DNA from: Paragonimus westermani
Lineage: Eukaryota > Platyhelminthes > Trematoda > Plagiorchiida > Troglotrematidae
Reading direction: 5' to 3'
DNA length: 64,000 bases
NCBI GenBank assembly: GCA_008508345.1
Contig: QNGE01003002.1
Coordinates: forward strand, 1 to 64,000
Shown here: piece by piece, positions 25,761-39,159 of the stretch
How the letters are laid out: each line of letters starts with the position of its first letter
How positions within the stretch are numbered: the first letter of the stretch is position 1
The notes under the pieces: generated by a model
What the model was told of the DNA's origin: nothing
The model's database searches: none
What the model saw: the letters and a program-made list of their open reading frames with translations, nothing else
Position numbers and translations under genes: made by a program

Positions 25761-28700
25761 AGGAAGCTGGTGGATAAAGTGAGTAGGCAATCGTTGGACA
25801 TAAGTGCTACAGATCAATGGAGTTAGTTAAAGGAGGAAACTCACTGAGAGAGTTAATTTACGACCGAAAATTTGTACAGTAATTCGATCTTATAAAGACC
25901 GCTTATGGGTTGTGCGAAAGTTGGTTTTTGTTTGAAAATGGTCGTTGTTGTCTGTTCATTGAATTTAGGCGTGTTAGATTTCCTTCCCATTGCAAATGCG
26001 TGGACAGAGTCTTTGGAATTTTGACACATCGGATGCAAATCGTCAGTGTCAAGGACAGCTGATCACAGCTCAGTTTCTTCAACAACAAGCTAGTTATCCA
26101 GTTTCCCAGTTTAAAAGTAAATAGACTGAATGATGAACAAAGATACAAATTTAAAGTTGGGCCTAAAAGCCAAAATACCTTCGTATTGAAATGAAACAAC
26201 GAAAGCAAATAAGAGATGAGATAGAACGTCATCACGGTCCGTGTTTCTGAAAAGGGAATCGGATAATCCAACAAGTGATAGGGGTCGTTTGTCTGTACGA
26301 ACGGGGGGTAGATACAAGTGACCCAGCCTACTTTGGCCTAATGTACTCGTCGTCTCTTCGCTGACCGTAGACTCTGAGCACGTTGATGACCGACCAACCC
26401 GAGATGAACAGCGCATTCATGGCAGCACGTATTTCAACAGCGAATGATCATGTCACCACGAACTAAATCAATTAAATTTCCTTTGCGTGACGTGCGCTTG
26501 AATTGACGGTCATGAACGGCTGCTCACTGAACATTCGGATGCCCATTCACATTGTATTTCTTCAACCTGTCCGGTTCAAGTCTGCGTCTTCCCAAAATCT
26601 AAAATCGATGCCACAGTAAGAACGCCTAGACAACATCTTGGTATGACATTGGGATTCCGGTTATTTGCTATCAGTTTTCTATGTAACAGGTGGTCTGGAA
26701 TCCATTCGTAGCCAGCGAAGGTAAGCGAGCGTCAGTATAGCTTCAACCCAGTCTGTGTCTACTCGGCAGAAGAATCCAGTGTTCGAAACCACGTCCGTTT
26801 ATGAAATATACCATAAGAACATTGGCTGGTACATAGTTTGTGTTACCTATGCAGCTTCAAACAAACTGCTTATTTAGCCGCCCTCAGGCTGGCCGTAAGT
26901 GACCTTGAGAACTTACATTTTAGTGGCCACAATTCCGGGCATTATTGGCTGCCTGTACGTGCCGTGAAATCAATAAGACATGGTATGCTAACGCGTGCAG
27001 TGGCCTCAGTACTCGAGCTACGTCTCGTGTGCGTCTACTACCGCAACTTCGTGTTATCCACTACCAGGTCTTATTAGTTTGTTCCGTTTACCGTTTACAC
27101 AATTATACCTCGTAATATTTAACATATTCCTTATTATGGAGGCACTGGCCACCTGTAGTTTGCTTAATGTTATTGCATCAAATGGAAACCTGGCTGTTCC
27201 ACTATTTGTGCTGGCTCCAAAGTTTATCATGTTGTTTTCTACAGAAAAAAACTTCAATGGTTGCAGCATAGATTAGTCTGTCTTCACTAGTGGCGACATA
27301 CTTTCTGTGATGAACGAATGATTCGTAGTGTGCATGACCGGACTGACTTTTTGATCAATCTTCATACCCTTGTTGACGCACCATGTCATGACCGGGAATA
27401 AGTGAACTACGCTGAAGTAATTCGAAATGTTTGTAGCGACACTGAGATCAAAATACCTTCGAAACATTGGTTTCCATCGACGAATTAAAAAATGTTCGGC
27501 AACAGTAGCGGAGATATCTTCCGCTATAACATTTCGATCGCAGTTCATGGGTTACTTCTGAGAAATTAACATACGCAGTATATCAAATTTACCTAGTCAT
27601 ATCTGAGATAGTCACTCAGGTGACTAAACCAGAATGGGCACGATACAAGTGAATCACACTCGTTTATAGGGAACATGAAACGTATGCGATGTAGCAGAAT
27701 TGTTACACGTCAAAGAGGCAATATTAGTGCCAAAAGAGCTAATATGTTCGAAAAAAGCATTCATAGTAAATCAGTTCAAAATGTTGTCCGGGGATAAAAT
27801 GTGAAAGAGTGTAACAGTCGCAACCCCATCAACCTAGCGAGAGATTGATCACAAGGTGCTCTTCGGTATTTAGATTGGGAGTAATTCGATACAGTATAAA
27901 TGGTTTAGTTTGGTTCTGAGGAACAGTCTGAAGACAGCTATCGGATGCACCAAGTGTCCAGTCTGTATGTGATGTTATATGTCACCACCAGTTGTGTAAC
28001 CATTGTGCAAACTAAGGATTCACTTCTGTATATGTTCATTATGGTATGTGTAGAAGTGTCTGATAGTTCTGCTATCGTGTCTACTTTCACATACATAAGT
28101 TAATCTGTATGCATTATTGAAGTGGGCGAAATGAGGCACCAGATCCTTTCTAGATGTAGCAGTTTCGTCTACGTAGATCAGTCGGATGGCATCGTATGTG
28201 TGCTTAATTAAGGCATCTAAACAGCGTTTGACACGACTGTTTTTGAAAGATAGAGTGAGACGGACACTTTTGCGGGTAACCACTGTAGATTGCAATGTTG
28301 TTGGAAAACTATTGAATAATCGTTGATCAGTACCCAGTTTCCACCAAAGTCACGCTTACTAACTTCAGTTCACCTTCTTACCCATCCTCCGTCGTGATGC
28401 GACGAAATGTGCCTAACCGAGCCACAAAAATGCCACATGTAAGTGCCACTTGTACAAAGCTGTTAAACTGTAGTTATTAACCTCTCTATACCAACTCGTG
28501 ATACGCACATCTTTAAAGTGACGCATCCTCTTGTTTTCTCGGCACAGCGTCCAGAAATGAGATGCACCTGTTCTGTTCGAGCTGAAAAGTGAACTTGTAC
28601 TAGCCACGCGTGCAGTTTAGCAGCTGACGAAACCAACGCCAATGACCGCCAAAAGCAGCAAATTATTGTCCGCCTATCTTCTATGGAGTTTCAGGTTTTG

Positions 28701-31700
28701 TGTCTGCCAACACTGATCGTAATGAGATTCTCAATGCAACTCCACCAATTTGTCTATAAACAGTGCCATTGAGCTTAAAATGAATACCGGGTGTACACAT
28801 TTTTCGTAACTTTGCAAACACATCGATGGGATTATCAAGTGTCAAGTTATTTTCAATGGAGCGAATACAGACAATAATATTAACCTCGGCAAGCGAAATG
28901 TTTTGAATAACGAGTCGTCATCGAAAGAATTCATAGCGTGTTTTTGTGACCGGTGCTCAAGTTCAGCTCCGCGAATTCAACGGTGTCCTTTAGAAGATAC
29001 ACCATCGGTTTAGACCGCACGGTTTCAGTCAGACTGATCAGCCACGGGACAAACTAATGGTATGAAGAACCAACCCTTGATAGTATCGACTATGTGGGCA
29101 TTCCGGGTTTGTGCGCTTCGGAAGGGCCACACGTTCGTGGTGACATTTTGCCTTTATGAGACAGAGTTCTGTGAGGGTCTTGCTCAATCAGTTCTTTCTG
29201 GTGTAGGTCTCCGAGGCACCTGAATGATTTGGTACTCACCAATTTGTACATCATTAGTCAATGCTCGACGACAGCAAACTTTTATTTGTTTGACAAAATG
29301 TACTGGATGTTGTTGACATAATCTGCTTCATTCAACAGCCTTACTCCAGATCCTGTATAAGATAGCATAATAATAAGTTCCGTTTTTTAGGTTGAAGAAT
29401 ATAGCCTGCCTGGCAGACATTACTGGTTGATAGACGTTCGTTGATATAGATGGACGAGGTCGACCAACGTAGACTTAAACCACGCTGCAACGTCGGATTA
29501 ATTGGTTTTTCCTTATTCGAAATGGTGATGTAATCTTTCAGATTGTGTTTGTACGTTAGTCGGATGACATTTCTGTGGTGGAATACCGATTTTCAGCCCG
29601 GTTCACAACGCCCCATTTTGGATTCTATTGAGAACACTTTTGGAAAACTTTGATAAATCAGACACTACCACTTCGTTAAAGAGCGACATTGCACTTTCTT
29701 CTGGTCCATGGTCACATAGTCAGTAGTCTTTCGGAATAATTATAAAACTTGATGCGGCCGCATAGATTTGACTGTTAGTAAAGTTAATCGTTTACTTATT
29801 AAATATAACCGATGAGATGGGATTGGAATATCATTGCACAAGTCATGTTACTGTTACTGATTTTTTTTTCCACATAATGGGCACCAAACATGTACAGTAT
29901 AGACCAAGGGTGCCTGAACTAATTAATGCGATGAGTTTCGTTGGAGAAAGTGCAGCCGAGTGGAAACAGAATATTCTCACAGTGGTACTCTCACGTTTAT
30001 CACTACAGCCTCGCTCTGTGTAACCTTGGCCAGGTAAGATTGTACAATTAAGCTGCTGCCATTAAAAGTACTTTCCTTTGTCCAATTCCATGTCACATCC
30101 GTTTAACTATTTGTTTATTGCGCTGAACGAGAATGCAAACCACTGTATTCTATCCTTTTGTTAGTGACGCACAAAGTTACGTTTATCTTGCTTTCAATAT
30201 CTTCTCAGTGACCTCATTGAAACCGTTTGTCAATAAGTGCGCGATATAGTTTGTGACATGTGCCACAATGGAAACAATATAACAAGTACCATATATTCAA
30301 GTTCAATAAACCTGGTGGTGTTTGGACAAAACCGGCTCTTGAAAAAGGTTATTCGTACATAATCCAGCAATCCACTTTGGAAGGAGTAACAAAACTGATG
30401 AGTACAGGGAAATGATCTGCATTCAGACGATCTTGTAGGACGGGATTATTGTAGTTGGTAATGGTACCGACTTCGAGGAAACAGGTGTTACTAGCCATCT
30501 TAAATGACTATATCTTAGGTGGGTTCTCCAATGAATTAAAGGCTTGTTCTGTGCCACACAGTTTGTTGACTAGAATATTTTTAACATTTGCTTTAATCGA
30601 CCAATTCAAAGTATCGGTTCGAGGTGAGCACATAAACACTGAAGACCTGAGAACTCTAGTACTTACTGTGGCCAGTGACAATAGTAGGACTTGTAGCTTC
30701 CAGTTACATATACATATATATATATATGCTATTCGGTACACCGATTAAACTAATAAAATGCCATGAAATGTGATTACTGGAGAACCAAAAATTGTGTACA
30801 ATTGTCCTAATGGAATCATCGTAATGCAGATTAATCGCCTGAAGTCATTATTACCGAGGCGCACGTCAAATGATGTGATATTATCAGCAGTGCTCACAGC
30901 ATATCTAGTCCGTGCAACTGTCGGGACTCATTCAGCTATTTCATGGTTAATGTGCTCCATTTGAAGGACACAAAGTATCTGTAACATGTTTCAGAGATTT
31001 AACTGCAGCATCTGAGCTAATAGAGAATTTGAGAAACATTAACAACAAGCCATAAGATGTCATTTTCCTGGAGAATTTTTACTAATCATAATTTTTTCTA
31101 CAGCAAAATAAGTATGGCGTGACTTTTTAGCGTTGTGAAGTCCTTTACCGTGCCAGCACTTCACGTCATTGCTGACATGCTTGCTAGTTTCCTATGTGAG
31201 TTGTATTAATTTTCCCATAATAACACGTTAAGTTCAAACGAAATTCACCAAGTCCCGTGAGATATACTGTTGCACATCTTGAAATTGATTTTCACTACTC
31301 AGTGCTTCGAATTTACTCAATCTAACTTGCATATTAAGAATGAAAAAGTACACGATGAAGATCTCATTGCCGTTACCGACTGAAAACAGACGAACCTTTT
31401 TTTTTCACCAGACCAATTTCATCACCGTCGGCTAATAATCTGTTCAGGTTCTCATCATACGTGACACACGTGAAAGCCAGATTCGCAAGCAGTAACAGCT
31501 GGTAAAACGTACATATCGTGCCAACTTTCGTGCCGGTCTAGAATTAGAAAAAGCGCCTTGGAGAGCCTTGATAGCCTAGCGGAGATCAACCGACCCTAAC
31601 AAAGAACATAGCCAATTTTGATCAGTTGTTTGCAAATTTGTTTACTTTAACCACCCCACCCCCACTCATCCAGCTGGTTACAATGGAAACCTGAGGAATG

Positions 31701-32589
31701 AACACATTCAACAGACTTCGACGTAACGCTACGCACAGGCAACAGTCAGTGCAATGGGTCAGCTGGATGCATCTTTGGTAAGTGTACTGAAAAAAACAGC
31801 TGTTTTGGCAGCCTTAGGGAATAGACATGACAGATAAACAAATCTACCACAGTTCATTTTATTCGCTAACATCAAAATAATAATTTGTCTGTATTATGAA
31901 CATTGAGAAGAACAGACTGATAATAAAATGTAAGGACTAGTGTATAACGGCAACTCTTTGGCCAGTGATGAAAAACTTCGTGTTGTCGCGATGATTGCTG
32001 CTTTGTACATGGATGACTTACTGATGTGTATCCGGCGCCGCTGTGTTGATCAGACTGGTGTGTAGTGGTTAATTTGTCTTTCTTGGTTATGCATCGTTTC
32101 GTGTTGTTTAACAAAACCCCTGCAAGTGTTAACAGTGTTAGTAGTGGGAGCCACGTCAAGCAGGCGACTGAACAAGGTGTGGTACTTTGGCTGCTGACCT
32201 CAGCTTAATTATTAATCAAACAAATATCACTGCTTTCATAATTCACTTGTTCTTTTGAATTATATGGTATAAAGTTGTGAACGTCGAATCGCTTTGAACT
32301 ATCGAATACAACGTGTTTGAAAGGTGATTAATGTGGACTTGTATACGGCAATGTCATGAGGCTGGTTGGTGAATGTACGCTGGCAAACACTGGGATGGTT
32401 ACAATCAATTCACTACGACAGTCCCGTTGAATGACGAACAATCATTAACTCTAGGTGAGATTGTTGAACGTTTTCTTCCTTAATAACCAACGATACAGAA
32501 ATGGTTTTGCACCGTTTTTCGAGTGTTCATCAAACTAGACAAGTGACCTTGTAATGGTACTAAAATTATGCACAGCGGTCTAACCTTCT
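25761..32589. other. Non-coding, no genes recognised
   Basis: Several frames of 90-123 codons occur (25903-26274 on the minus strand is the longest). They overlap one another in different frames and are hydrophobic or low in complexity. A TA dinucleotide run lies at about 30714-30727. Nothing else stands out. Confidence 0.4.
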
Positions 32590-32666
32590 GGCTCTTTACC
32601 CAATCGTTTGGTGATGATGTGGTGGATTGTCAGGTCGGAGGTGCGAACTTTCGNCCGGGGGGTGTT
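32590..32666 (+). repeat. tRNA-like (SINE-type) sequence
   Basis: Starts GGCTCTTTACCCAATCG, close to the 5' end of several eukaryotic tRNAs (GGCTCTGTGGCGCAATCG type). About 50 bases later it has GTCGGAGGTGCGAACTTTCG, a T-arm/B-box-like segment with two deviations from GGTTCRANNCC. The length from the G at 32590 to the unresolved base at 32654 fits a tRNA body. The anticodon arm is not paired well. It is most likely a decayed tRNA-derived SINE head or tRNA pseudogene. Confidence 0.4.
32654..32654. other. Single unresolved base (N)
   Basis: One ambiguous base at 32654, just before a run of G, within the tRNA-like segment. Confidence 0.95.
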
Positions 32667-34601
32667 GTAGATTGGAATGATGACTCATAAAGGAGAGAGC
32701 GCGTGTTGCATGTGACTGGCGATTTGGACGCCTTCTCGCTACAATAATACACGGATCTTTCACTCAAGTTTTTCTTTCTCCATCGTACTACGAATATCGT
32801 CATAGCTTCGATTACACTTCAACAGTTCAAGGTAACTGTTGAACACCACTGTTTCTCGGATAGTTGTCATCTGGAATAGTGTAGTGGTCATCTCGATTAC
32901 CTGTGACTAAGTTCTGTGGGTTTTGTGATTTTTCGAATATTGTCACTTTTGGGTTGCAGTTGATCATTTTATTTTTACTGATAGTCTAGTGAGTTACGTC
33001 TGCACCTGTTTACGCTATTCAGTAATTCGTACAAGGTTCAACAAGACAGTATATTATTTCTGGCAGCAATCTGGCTACAATCAAAATTCAACTTATTATG
33101 GTCTTAAAATTGGTGTTCGATTAATTGTGAGCGTCTCTCAAGATTAGTAATATAGTTTGCTGCACAAGCTCCTTTTTTTAGTTTAGCCGGCTAACAGATG
33201 TGTTGTACAGTATGCATTGTAAACTGAATGCCTCATGGATAATAGTGTATACTAAGTGTTGATGAGTGAGCGAGAGTGATTTTGTGGCTGAAAATTTTAT
33301 GGGAATCGTGGATTTCTCCCAAAATGACAAATTAGGTAGTGGCGAATTCGTAGCTGTGTTGCGCCGCAGCTGTACGTATCAGTATTCCTAGGTAGCACCG
33401 TAGACGTTAATTTTCGTATTGCGAAGCCTACCGGATTCTTGAAGAGAGCAGCGTTCTTGGTTTGAGTCGTCAAGAAGTTGAATACGAGATATGCACGGTG
33501 TTGCTTACTACCGTAAATCCGACAACTATGGAGCAAGTGTGGGAAATGACCGTGAAAACCAGGATCAATGGATGTGCTGACCTGTGAGTGGAGACTAGGC
33601 CAGGGTTTGAATCGACGTGATGCAAACGGTTTAACGAGAACATTGGGAGCTTTATTCGCTTGTTTTCCGTCATTGTCAACACATATGCCTTCATAACCTT
33701 CAAGGGTTGACGTAGCATACTTCGAGAAAAACTAGTTTAGGGTTTTACTGAGATTCAAAGTGGGCACGGAATTCAGAGATACTTCACATTTAATGAACTC
33801 CAAGGAACTGAAATATTTTATAGATAGGAAAGACACACTAACAGAGCGTAGTACATGTTAGTTAAAATTACTTCGTAGAGGATTTTATTTGCAATGTAAG
33901 GTCCGACAGAAGACCAAGTCAGTTTGCCTGTTCAGGAAAAGGTGCATCATCGTGATTATCAAGGCCTCTAGAAAGCTCAGTTATCGTCCGATACCACAGA
34001 TGGTTTGCCTGAGAAATGTAAGGGTCTTTGTCACTTTGTTATTCCCTGGTACTTTCTTGGAAGACTAACATTTTTAGCGAGGAAAAGTTAGTAGTGTTTT
34101 TATACTTCGCGAGGTAAAACTACAGCTCGTGGGTGATTTTACCATCAAAACATACATAGACGAACATTAAAGAAACGTTGAATTATCAGTTTTTAATTGC
34201 GCAGACTTGACTCAAGACGGTTCTTCTTTTTCTTCGGCGTGATCTGTAACTTGCAGTAAACCTATTCGTCTGTGCTTAAAACCCCCCAACAGGCTTACAA
34301 TAACTCCAAGGGTTGTGTTACTAGTTATAGCTGTTATCTACTCGACTACCAATTCTGGAAGAATCCCATGTGTGGTAGACCATATTCATCGGTTATTGTT
34401 CTGTTCATTAACTTCTGGATCAGCGGTCATACTGAAATTAACTAGATCTCTTCTAGTATTCTCAGCACATGGTACATTTGAACAGTGAAATCAGAAGACC
34501 GGTTTTGCAAGATGGTAATACCATTTCGTATGTTGTCGTCAGTTGCTAACACATAACAGCGGTGAAAATAAAAAAATAGTTAAGCGAATTAAGTTCATGC
34601 A
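32667..34601. other. Non-coding, flank of the PLE
   Basis: Only short open frames. 34540-34601 should be the 3' flank or 3' end of the PLE read on the minus strand. I could not find the element's end or a target-site duplication. The hairpin seen at 457-504 and 52135-52306 is not present here. Confidence 0.4.
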
Positions 34602-35606
34602 TCAAGTCAATGTACACACTGATCTGTCATTGGTCAAAACCATGGCAGACGGAGGTTCAAGGTCAACAGCTTTTGCACACAGGACCGGCTTGCTACGCGT
34701 GACTAGCAGCGCTTCGAGTGATTTAAGAATGACAGGCTTGTGATGACGCATCAACACGCGGAAAGCGTTTGTCGGGTCGACCACATGACCGGTCTCTAGC
34801 AGGTGTCTGGCGATCGAAGAAGCCGGCTTGCGTTGTTTGGTAGGGTCGCGTCGGGTCACACCACACATCAAATCCTCGATATACTTGGGCACGTGTTCCT
34901 TCATTCTAAGGCGCAGGGATCGATCAGTTCTGCCAATGTAAACGTCACCGCAGCTGCAGGTGAACTGGTAGATACAGTGTGAAGTGGACAGCTCTGAAGT
35001 CCGCGTCTTGATGTGAGGAAGGGTGAGCGATTTGGTGCGACTGAGTAAGCGCAGTGTAGCTGCATTATACGTCCTTTGGATGGCCTGCATCAGTCGTCGC
35101 GTTAGAAACGACATATTACTATCTCCTTTGTACGGTAACTGCATGTACACCGGTTTCTTCGGGACAGACGTTTCCTGTGGGTTTATTAATTTCGGCTTAC
35201 TGTGAAAGGCAATGAAACCCAGTGGATAACCGTTGGAGACCAAGGTGTCACGAATAAATTTCAGCTCGGCATCTAGTGTATCACCGGTACATATAATTCG
35301 CGCTCTGTGAAATAGACAACGAACCAACGAGCGTTTGTGTTGTATGGGTGAGAAACTGTTGAAATTCAAATATTGTCCTCCCCAGGTAGACTTGCGATGT
35401 ACCGATCGACACACTGTACCGTCATTTCGTCGCTTGATGTTAATGTCCAGAAAGGCGAGCGTGTCTTCCTTTTCAAACTCGGACGATAGCGTTAGATTTG
35501 GGTGCGAGGAGTTCAGTAAATCCAATAGTTTCTTTATGGTCTCCTTGTCTTGTGCGAATACTATTATGTCGTCGACATATCGTCGATAAAGCGGGACGTC
35601 ATGCAA
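34602..35606 (-). CDS. Penelope-like element, RT C-terminus plus GIY-YIG endonuclease (5'-truncated)
   Basis: An unbroken 334-codon frame that is part of a PLE retroelement protein, which copies RNA into DNA and nicks the target. The first codon is TTG, not a real start. The frame stays open upstream to about 35651, where a TGA ends it. Residues 1-20 carry the RT catalytic motif, LYRRYVDDIIVF with Asp12-Asp13. Residues 50-95 contain AFLDINIKR and KSTWGGQYLNFNSFSP, the following RT/thumb motifs. Residues 160-200 are the linker. Residues 211-300 form the GIY-YIG nuclease: IYQ at 212, VYIGRT at 222-227, the Arg-rich RSLRLRMKEH, ARHLLETGH at 266-274, and a probable catalytic Glu298 in KSLEALL. 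Cys211, Cys217 and Cys219 fit the PLE-specific Cys/His feature around the nuclease. Most of the RT domain is missing upstream. The clean frame suggests a recent insertion. Confidence 0.9.
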   Translation of the reverse strand: MHDVPLYRRYVDDIIVFAQDKETIKKLLDLLNSSHPNLTLSSEFEKEDTLAFLDINIKRRNDGTVCRSVHRKSTWGGQYLNFNSFSPIQHKRSLVRCLFHRARIICTGDTLDAELKFIRDTLVSNGYPLGFIAFHSKPKLINPQETSVPKKPVYMQLPYKGDSNMSFLTRRLMQAIQRTYNAATLRLLSRTKSLTLPHIKTRTSELSTSHCIYQFTCSCGDVYIGRTDRSLRLRMKEHVPKYIEDLMCGVTRRDPTKQRKPASSIARHLLETGHVVDPTNAFRVLMRHHKPVILKSLEALLVTRSKPVLCAKAVDLEPPSAMVLTNDRSVCTLT

Positions 35607-35660
35607 TGTATTCGCGAGGCGACATGAGGTGACATGAGAACTGTTTATTCATACGGTGGG
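35607..35660 (-). pseudogene. Truncated upstream edge of the PLE frame
   Basis: In frame with the PLE ORF, codons above its first residue read SHVTSCRLANTLHD. This recalls the usual PLE run of 'SPL...LAN...LHDVPLYRRYVDD' but with most of the intervening helix missing. It suggests an internal deletion or a rearranged 5' junction here. A TGA lies at about 35652-35654. Confidence 0.45.
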
Positions 35661-38600
35661 GACTTCCACGTTAAAAGCTTGCGATCATTGCAAGCAAACA
35701 ATTTATTAGAAACAACCCAATTTGTATGGCATTCAGGGAGGCAGAAAAATTGTCCCGGGATTCTATAAACTGCAAACCGGAAATGAATCCCATCAACTCT
35801 TATCTTTTCCCGATTTCTCACAAAGTTGCCGTAATAGTAATAACAGTTTCGACCGGCACTTTTCTCGCGTAATACCGTACAGTCGAGTGGGCAACTAGTA
35901 ATGAAGTGTGTGTGTACAGTTATATATTTTGTGTATATACAATACATATATATATTGTACCAAATGATACTTCCACATTACTGGTCTAAATAAGGGGTGT
36001 GAATAATCTTTTGGTGGGTCTTCTTCTAGGCTAACTTTTATTGCTTATGGAATAATTATCCCACGTAACACTATATTGTGTTGTGATCGCACTTTGCAAT
36101 TCATGAGTGCATAATGATGCACTGCATACGCCTAACAGTTTGCCTTCAGTACACAAAGGTTTGTAGAACGATGGTGCGAAGTGAGAACAGACTTCCTTGA
36201 GCAGCTCATTCAACCCGCACACATCAACTGGTCATCATTTCCGTTCCTGTCTCATTAGGCCTCGTCATCAAAAGGGATGTGCGTTTAATATTTCTGGATC
36301 AACTTCCCGTTGAACCGTGTACAATTAAGCAAGAGGAATGCTAAGCTCATGTAGGGCATGTTCAGAAGCAACGGGTTTCTGGTCCCGAGTGGGTACCTGT
36401 CATCTCTGCTACTGTCTATCTGATCTCGGCCACTATCTCAGAGACGTCTGCCAAGCTTCTCTAAACGCAGCTTTATTCCAAACACTGACTGCTTATTTTT
36501 AATCCAACTTTTACAACTTCCTGCACTTCAGAAATCGAAATAGGTTACCTGTATTAGTACTCGCACTGAAAGTGCACCAGAAAGCTCTTACCAGCCATGG
36601 CTCGAGTGGACATCGCAGAGTATTACTACCTGTGGAAAGTGGCGTTTTTTGCGCGCGTGTTGGTCTGACGAATCTGATGCGACCAGATGCTCTAGACAGT
36701 CTCACCGATAGTCCATTTATATGATTCATTTACGTGACTCATGTTTTACGTAATTGGTTAACGTGTCAAGGAACTCAGGACGGTGAATGTGTGTGCGGCG
36801 CACAGTGGTCTGAAACCATAATCTGTTAACAAAGAATTAGCAATATTGGGCCATAGTCGTGTAATTTTTTGGTTGGCCAATTAATTATTGACCTCATCAA
36901 CGATGTTCCAAGTAGTCCGGTCTATTAGATCGTACATAGGTCCAAAGAAAGCGCTCCACTCACAACTTCATACAAACGGATCATGTGTACTAAGCGATCA
37001 CTCTGCTCATCGGCAGGCCTTGAATGATCCCGATACTGTTAGCAACAGCTTATAAGTGAGCGATGATTGACATAACATTCTCCACTTAAAAAACTGTTCA
37101 AGTACTATCTTACCACCCCATTCTTTATTTTGATATGCTTACTTACTTCTCGTTCTTGATGCTCATTCACAGCTTGTGGCCGGACCTCAATTTCCAACAG
37201 AATCTCGTCAAGTGTACACGAATTCTTCGCTTCAATGTTTTGTGAGTATCAACATCGCATCACCTATGCCCTAGGCATATGATCACCACACCGTATGTCT
37301 CAGTTAACATTCTATCCGTTATTCCTATCAACGCGATATTACTTAGAGCCTCAACGAACAGTCAACTTCATACTCTGCTCAACAGAAATGCGCGATCTGA
37401 GCAAAGAGTTGGCTGGATAAGGTCTTGTCATGTCATCCCCGAAAGGTATGGAAGGTACCAAACTCGTTGAATTCATAGGATGTTTATATAACGAAGGAGG
37501 TTGAGAAAGTCTATGTACATCTGAATCTGTCTTGGTCGGTTTAGAAAGAATACGTAAGTTGGTGGAGTATTTCATTTTCTGTGGCTCAGCAGTAGAAAGA
37601 TTAAAAAGGAGAAATTTAGGGAATACTAAACAGAATAAAAACCTAACCATGGTGTGTGAAGTATATGCCAGTCGCAGTGCAATGCACAGCAGACAACAAC
37701 TGGCTGGAATCAACAGTGTGAGATCGGATGCATATTCACCCTACTGCAATCATTCAGACTACCAGGTTATCACAATGTTTCTCCTGATGTCGCGAATATG
37801 TGCATCAAATCTGCGCTCGAATTCCACCATAGACGACCTAATTACGGTGGACTATGGTAGGGTTTTTGATTGGACAATCCCGAAACTGATTGTCCTCTGC
37901 AACCCAGATGAGTTTGTGGCTTTAGCGTGTTACCCCTGAAATGGCTGGTTTCGGTAGGCGCGAGTGTCTTTTGCAAAGATGTTGAAGTTGGTTGATAGTC
38001 TTCTGAACCAAGAGCAAGCCATCTTTGGTATGCCGGTAATGCACTGAGTATTGCCTACTTAACGCAATCTATCTGGGTGTTAAGAGGCTCATTTCCAGAC
38101 GAAACAGCCAAGACGTATCACGCCACATCGATCGGCTGGCCCACCTCGGATGGTATGCGTCCACGCAACCAGTCAGATTGCAACCGTACGGTCGAACACC
38201 TGGGCGCTATCTGGACTGTTCTTTGACATGTTGGTTTCTGATACCTCCTGTAACGTGTTATGCTCTGACGCCCTGGCTGCCATATATGACCGTTTTATTT
38301 GGTTCGTTTGATGTCTGACTGCCGTGTATGATAGTCGCTTCGTCCTATAAATCTGGAGCCTCTGTGGCCTAGTTTTGGCTCATTTTCCCAATGGACGGTG
38401 TTGCCGCGTAACAAAAGGAATGATCCAATAGTGGACAAGGCTGACAACTTAGTGTTGCAACTCTTTTTTATAATTATACATATATCACCGACAGCAATGT
38501 CCTTTGCAAAGTAAAGACAGTTTTGAGTCCTCTGGATAGGCTTGAAAACTGTATAAATATCAAAGTAACAAATGAGATTCTATCAGAGTCAACATAATGG

Positions 38601-39159
38601 CTGCGTATTTTACAATTAGATATATCTCTCAATTTGGTTTTTTACTGACTAGCGCCAACAAATTCTAGACTAACTGTGAATTGTGGAACGAAAGTTGCTT
38701 TGCCGGATTTGTCACATCAGTTGCTCACAGTTGTCTTGTGTATCGGACCTTACTTCTCTGTCATACATTCGTACAGCGGCGTTATTCAAATTCCAACTGT
38801 TGACGGTTGATTTTTTAACTCCCTTCATTAAACGTACCTTGTAATACTACGTTCTAGGTAATTTCAGTACGAACATATACAGTGGTAAAGTGTGGAAACA
38901 CATGGATGTGTTTCTCATTCTAAAACTCATGCTTACTGGTCATGCCTGAGATGACGTTACAGGCACTATCCTCAACACGGTTGTCTCGACAAAACTGACC
39001 CCGAGATCAACTACCAGTTATAACAAGGATATGCACGAGGGAATGCCCCTGAAAAAGTGAAACGCGAGCCCACTGCTTCACTAGAAATGCCGAAAATCTT
39101 ATCCCAGTACGAAAGCTGTGGTTAATTGCTAGTGGCGTTCACTTTTTATCGAGCGGCAA
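35661..39159. other. Non-coding, with two unassigned open frames
   Basis: 37532-37939 (+, 135 codons) is the longest frame outside the PLE, but 37351-37713 on the other strand is open over much of it and neither shows a domain. A second stretch, about 38039-38317 (+), is open for about 92 codons without an early ATG. It is richer in G+C than its surroundings and includes VKRLISRRNSQDVSRHIDRL and YGRTPGRYLDC. It looks protein-like but I cannot name it. It may be an older mobile-element fragment, since a LINE fossil follows in the same orientation. Confidence 0.35.

Noticed and set aside
25903..26274. 123-codon hydrophobic frame that might be a membrane protein
   Set aside because: It overlaps two other minus-strand frames, and its hydrophobic residues come from T-rich DNA rather than clear helix-loop organisation.
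15321..26794. An 18-base exact match between about 15321-15338 and 26777-26794 in inverted orientation, with a TTCGAA core
   Set aside because: Similarity does not extend beyond the core. It may be a shared Pol III B-box remnant, but it is too short to call a repeat pair.
33599..33615. GGTTTGAATCG resembling a B-box
   Set aside because: No A-box at suitable spacing and no tRNA-like folding around it.
37532..37939. 135-codon frame, longest outside the PLE
   Set aside because: A 120-codon frame lies opposite, there is no domain, and a frame this long is expected by chance in 64 kb read in six frames.
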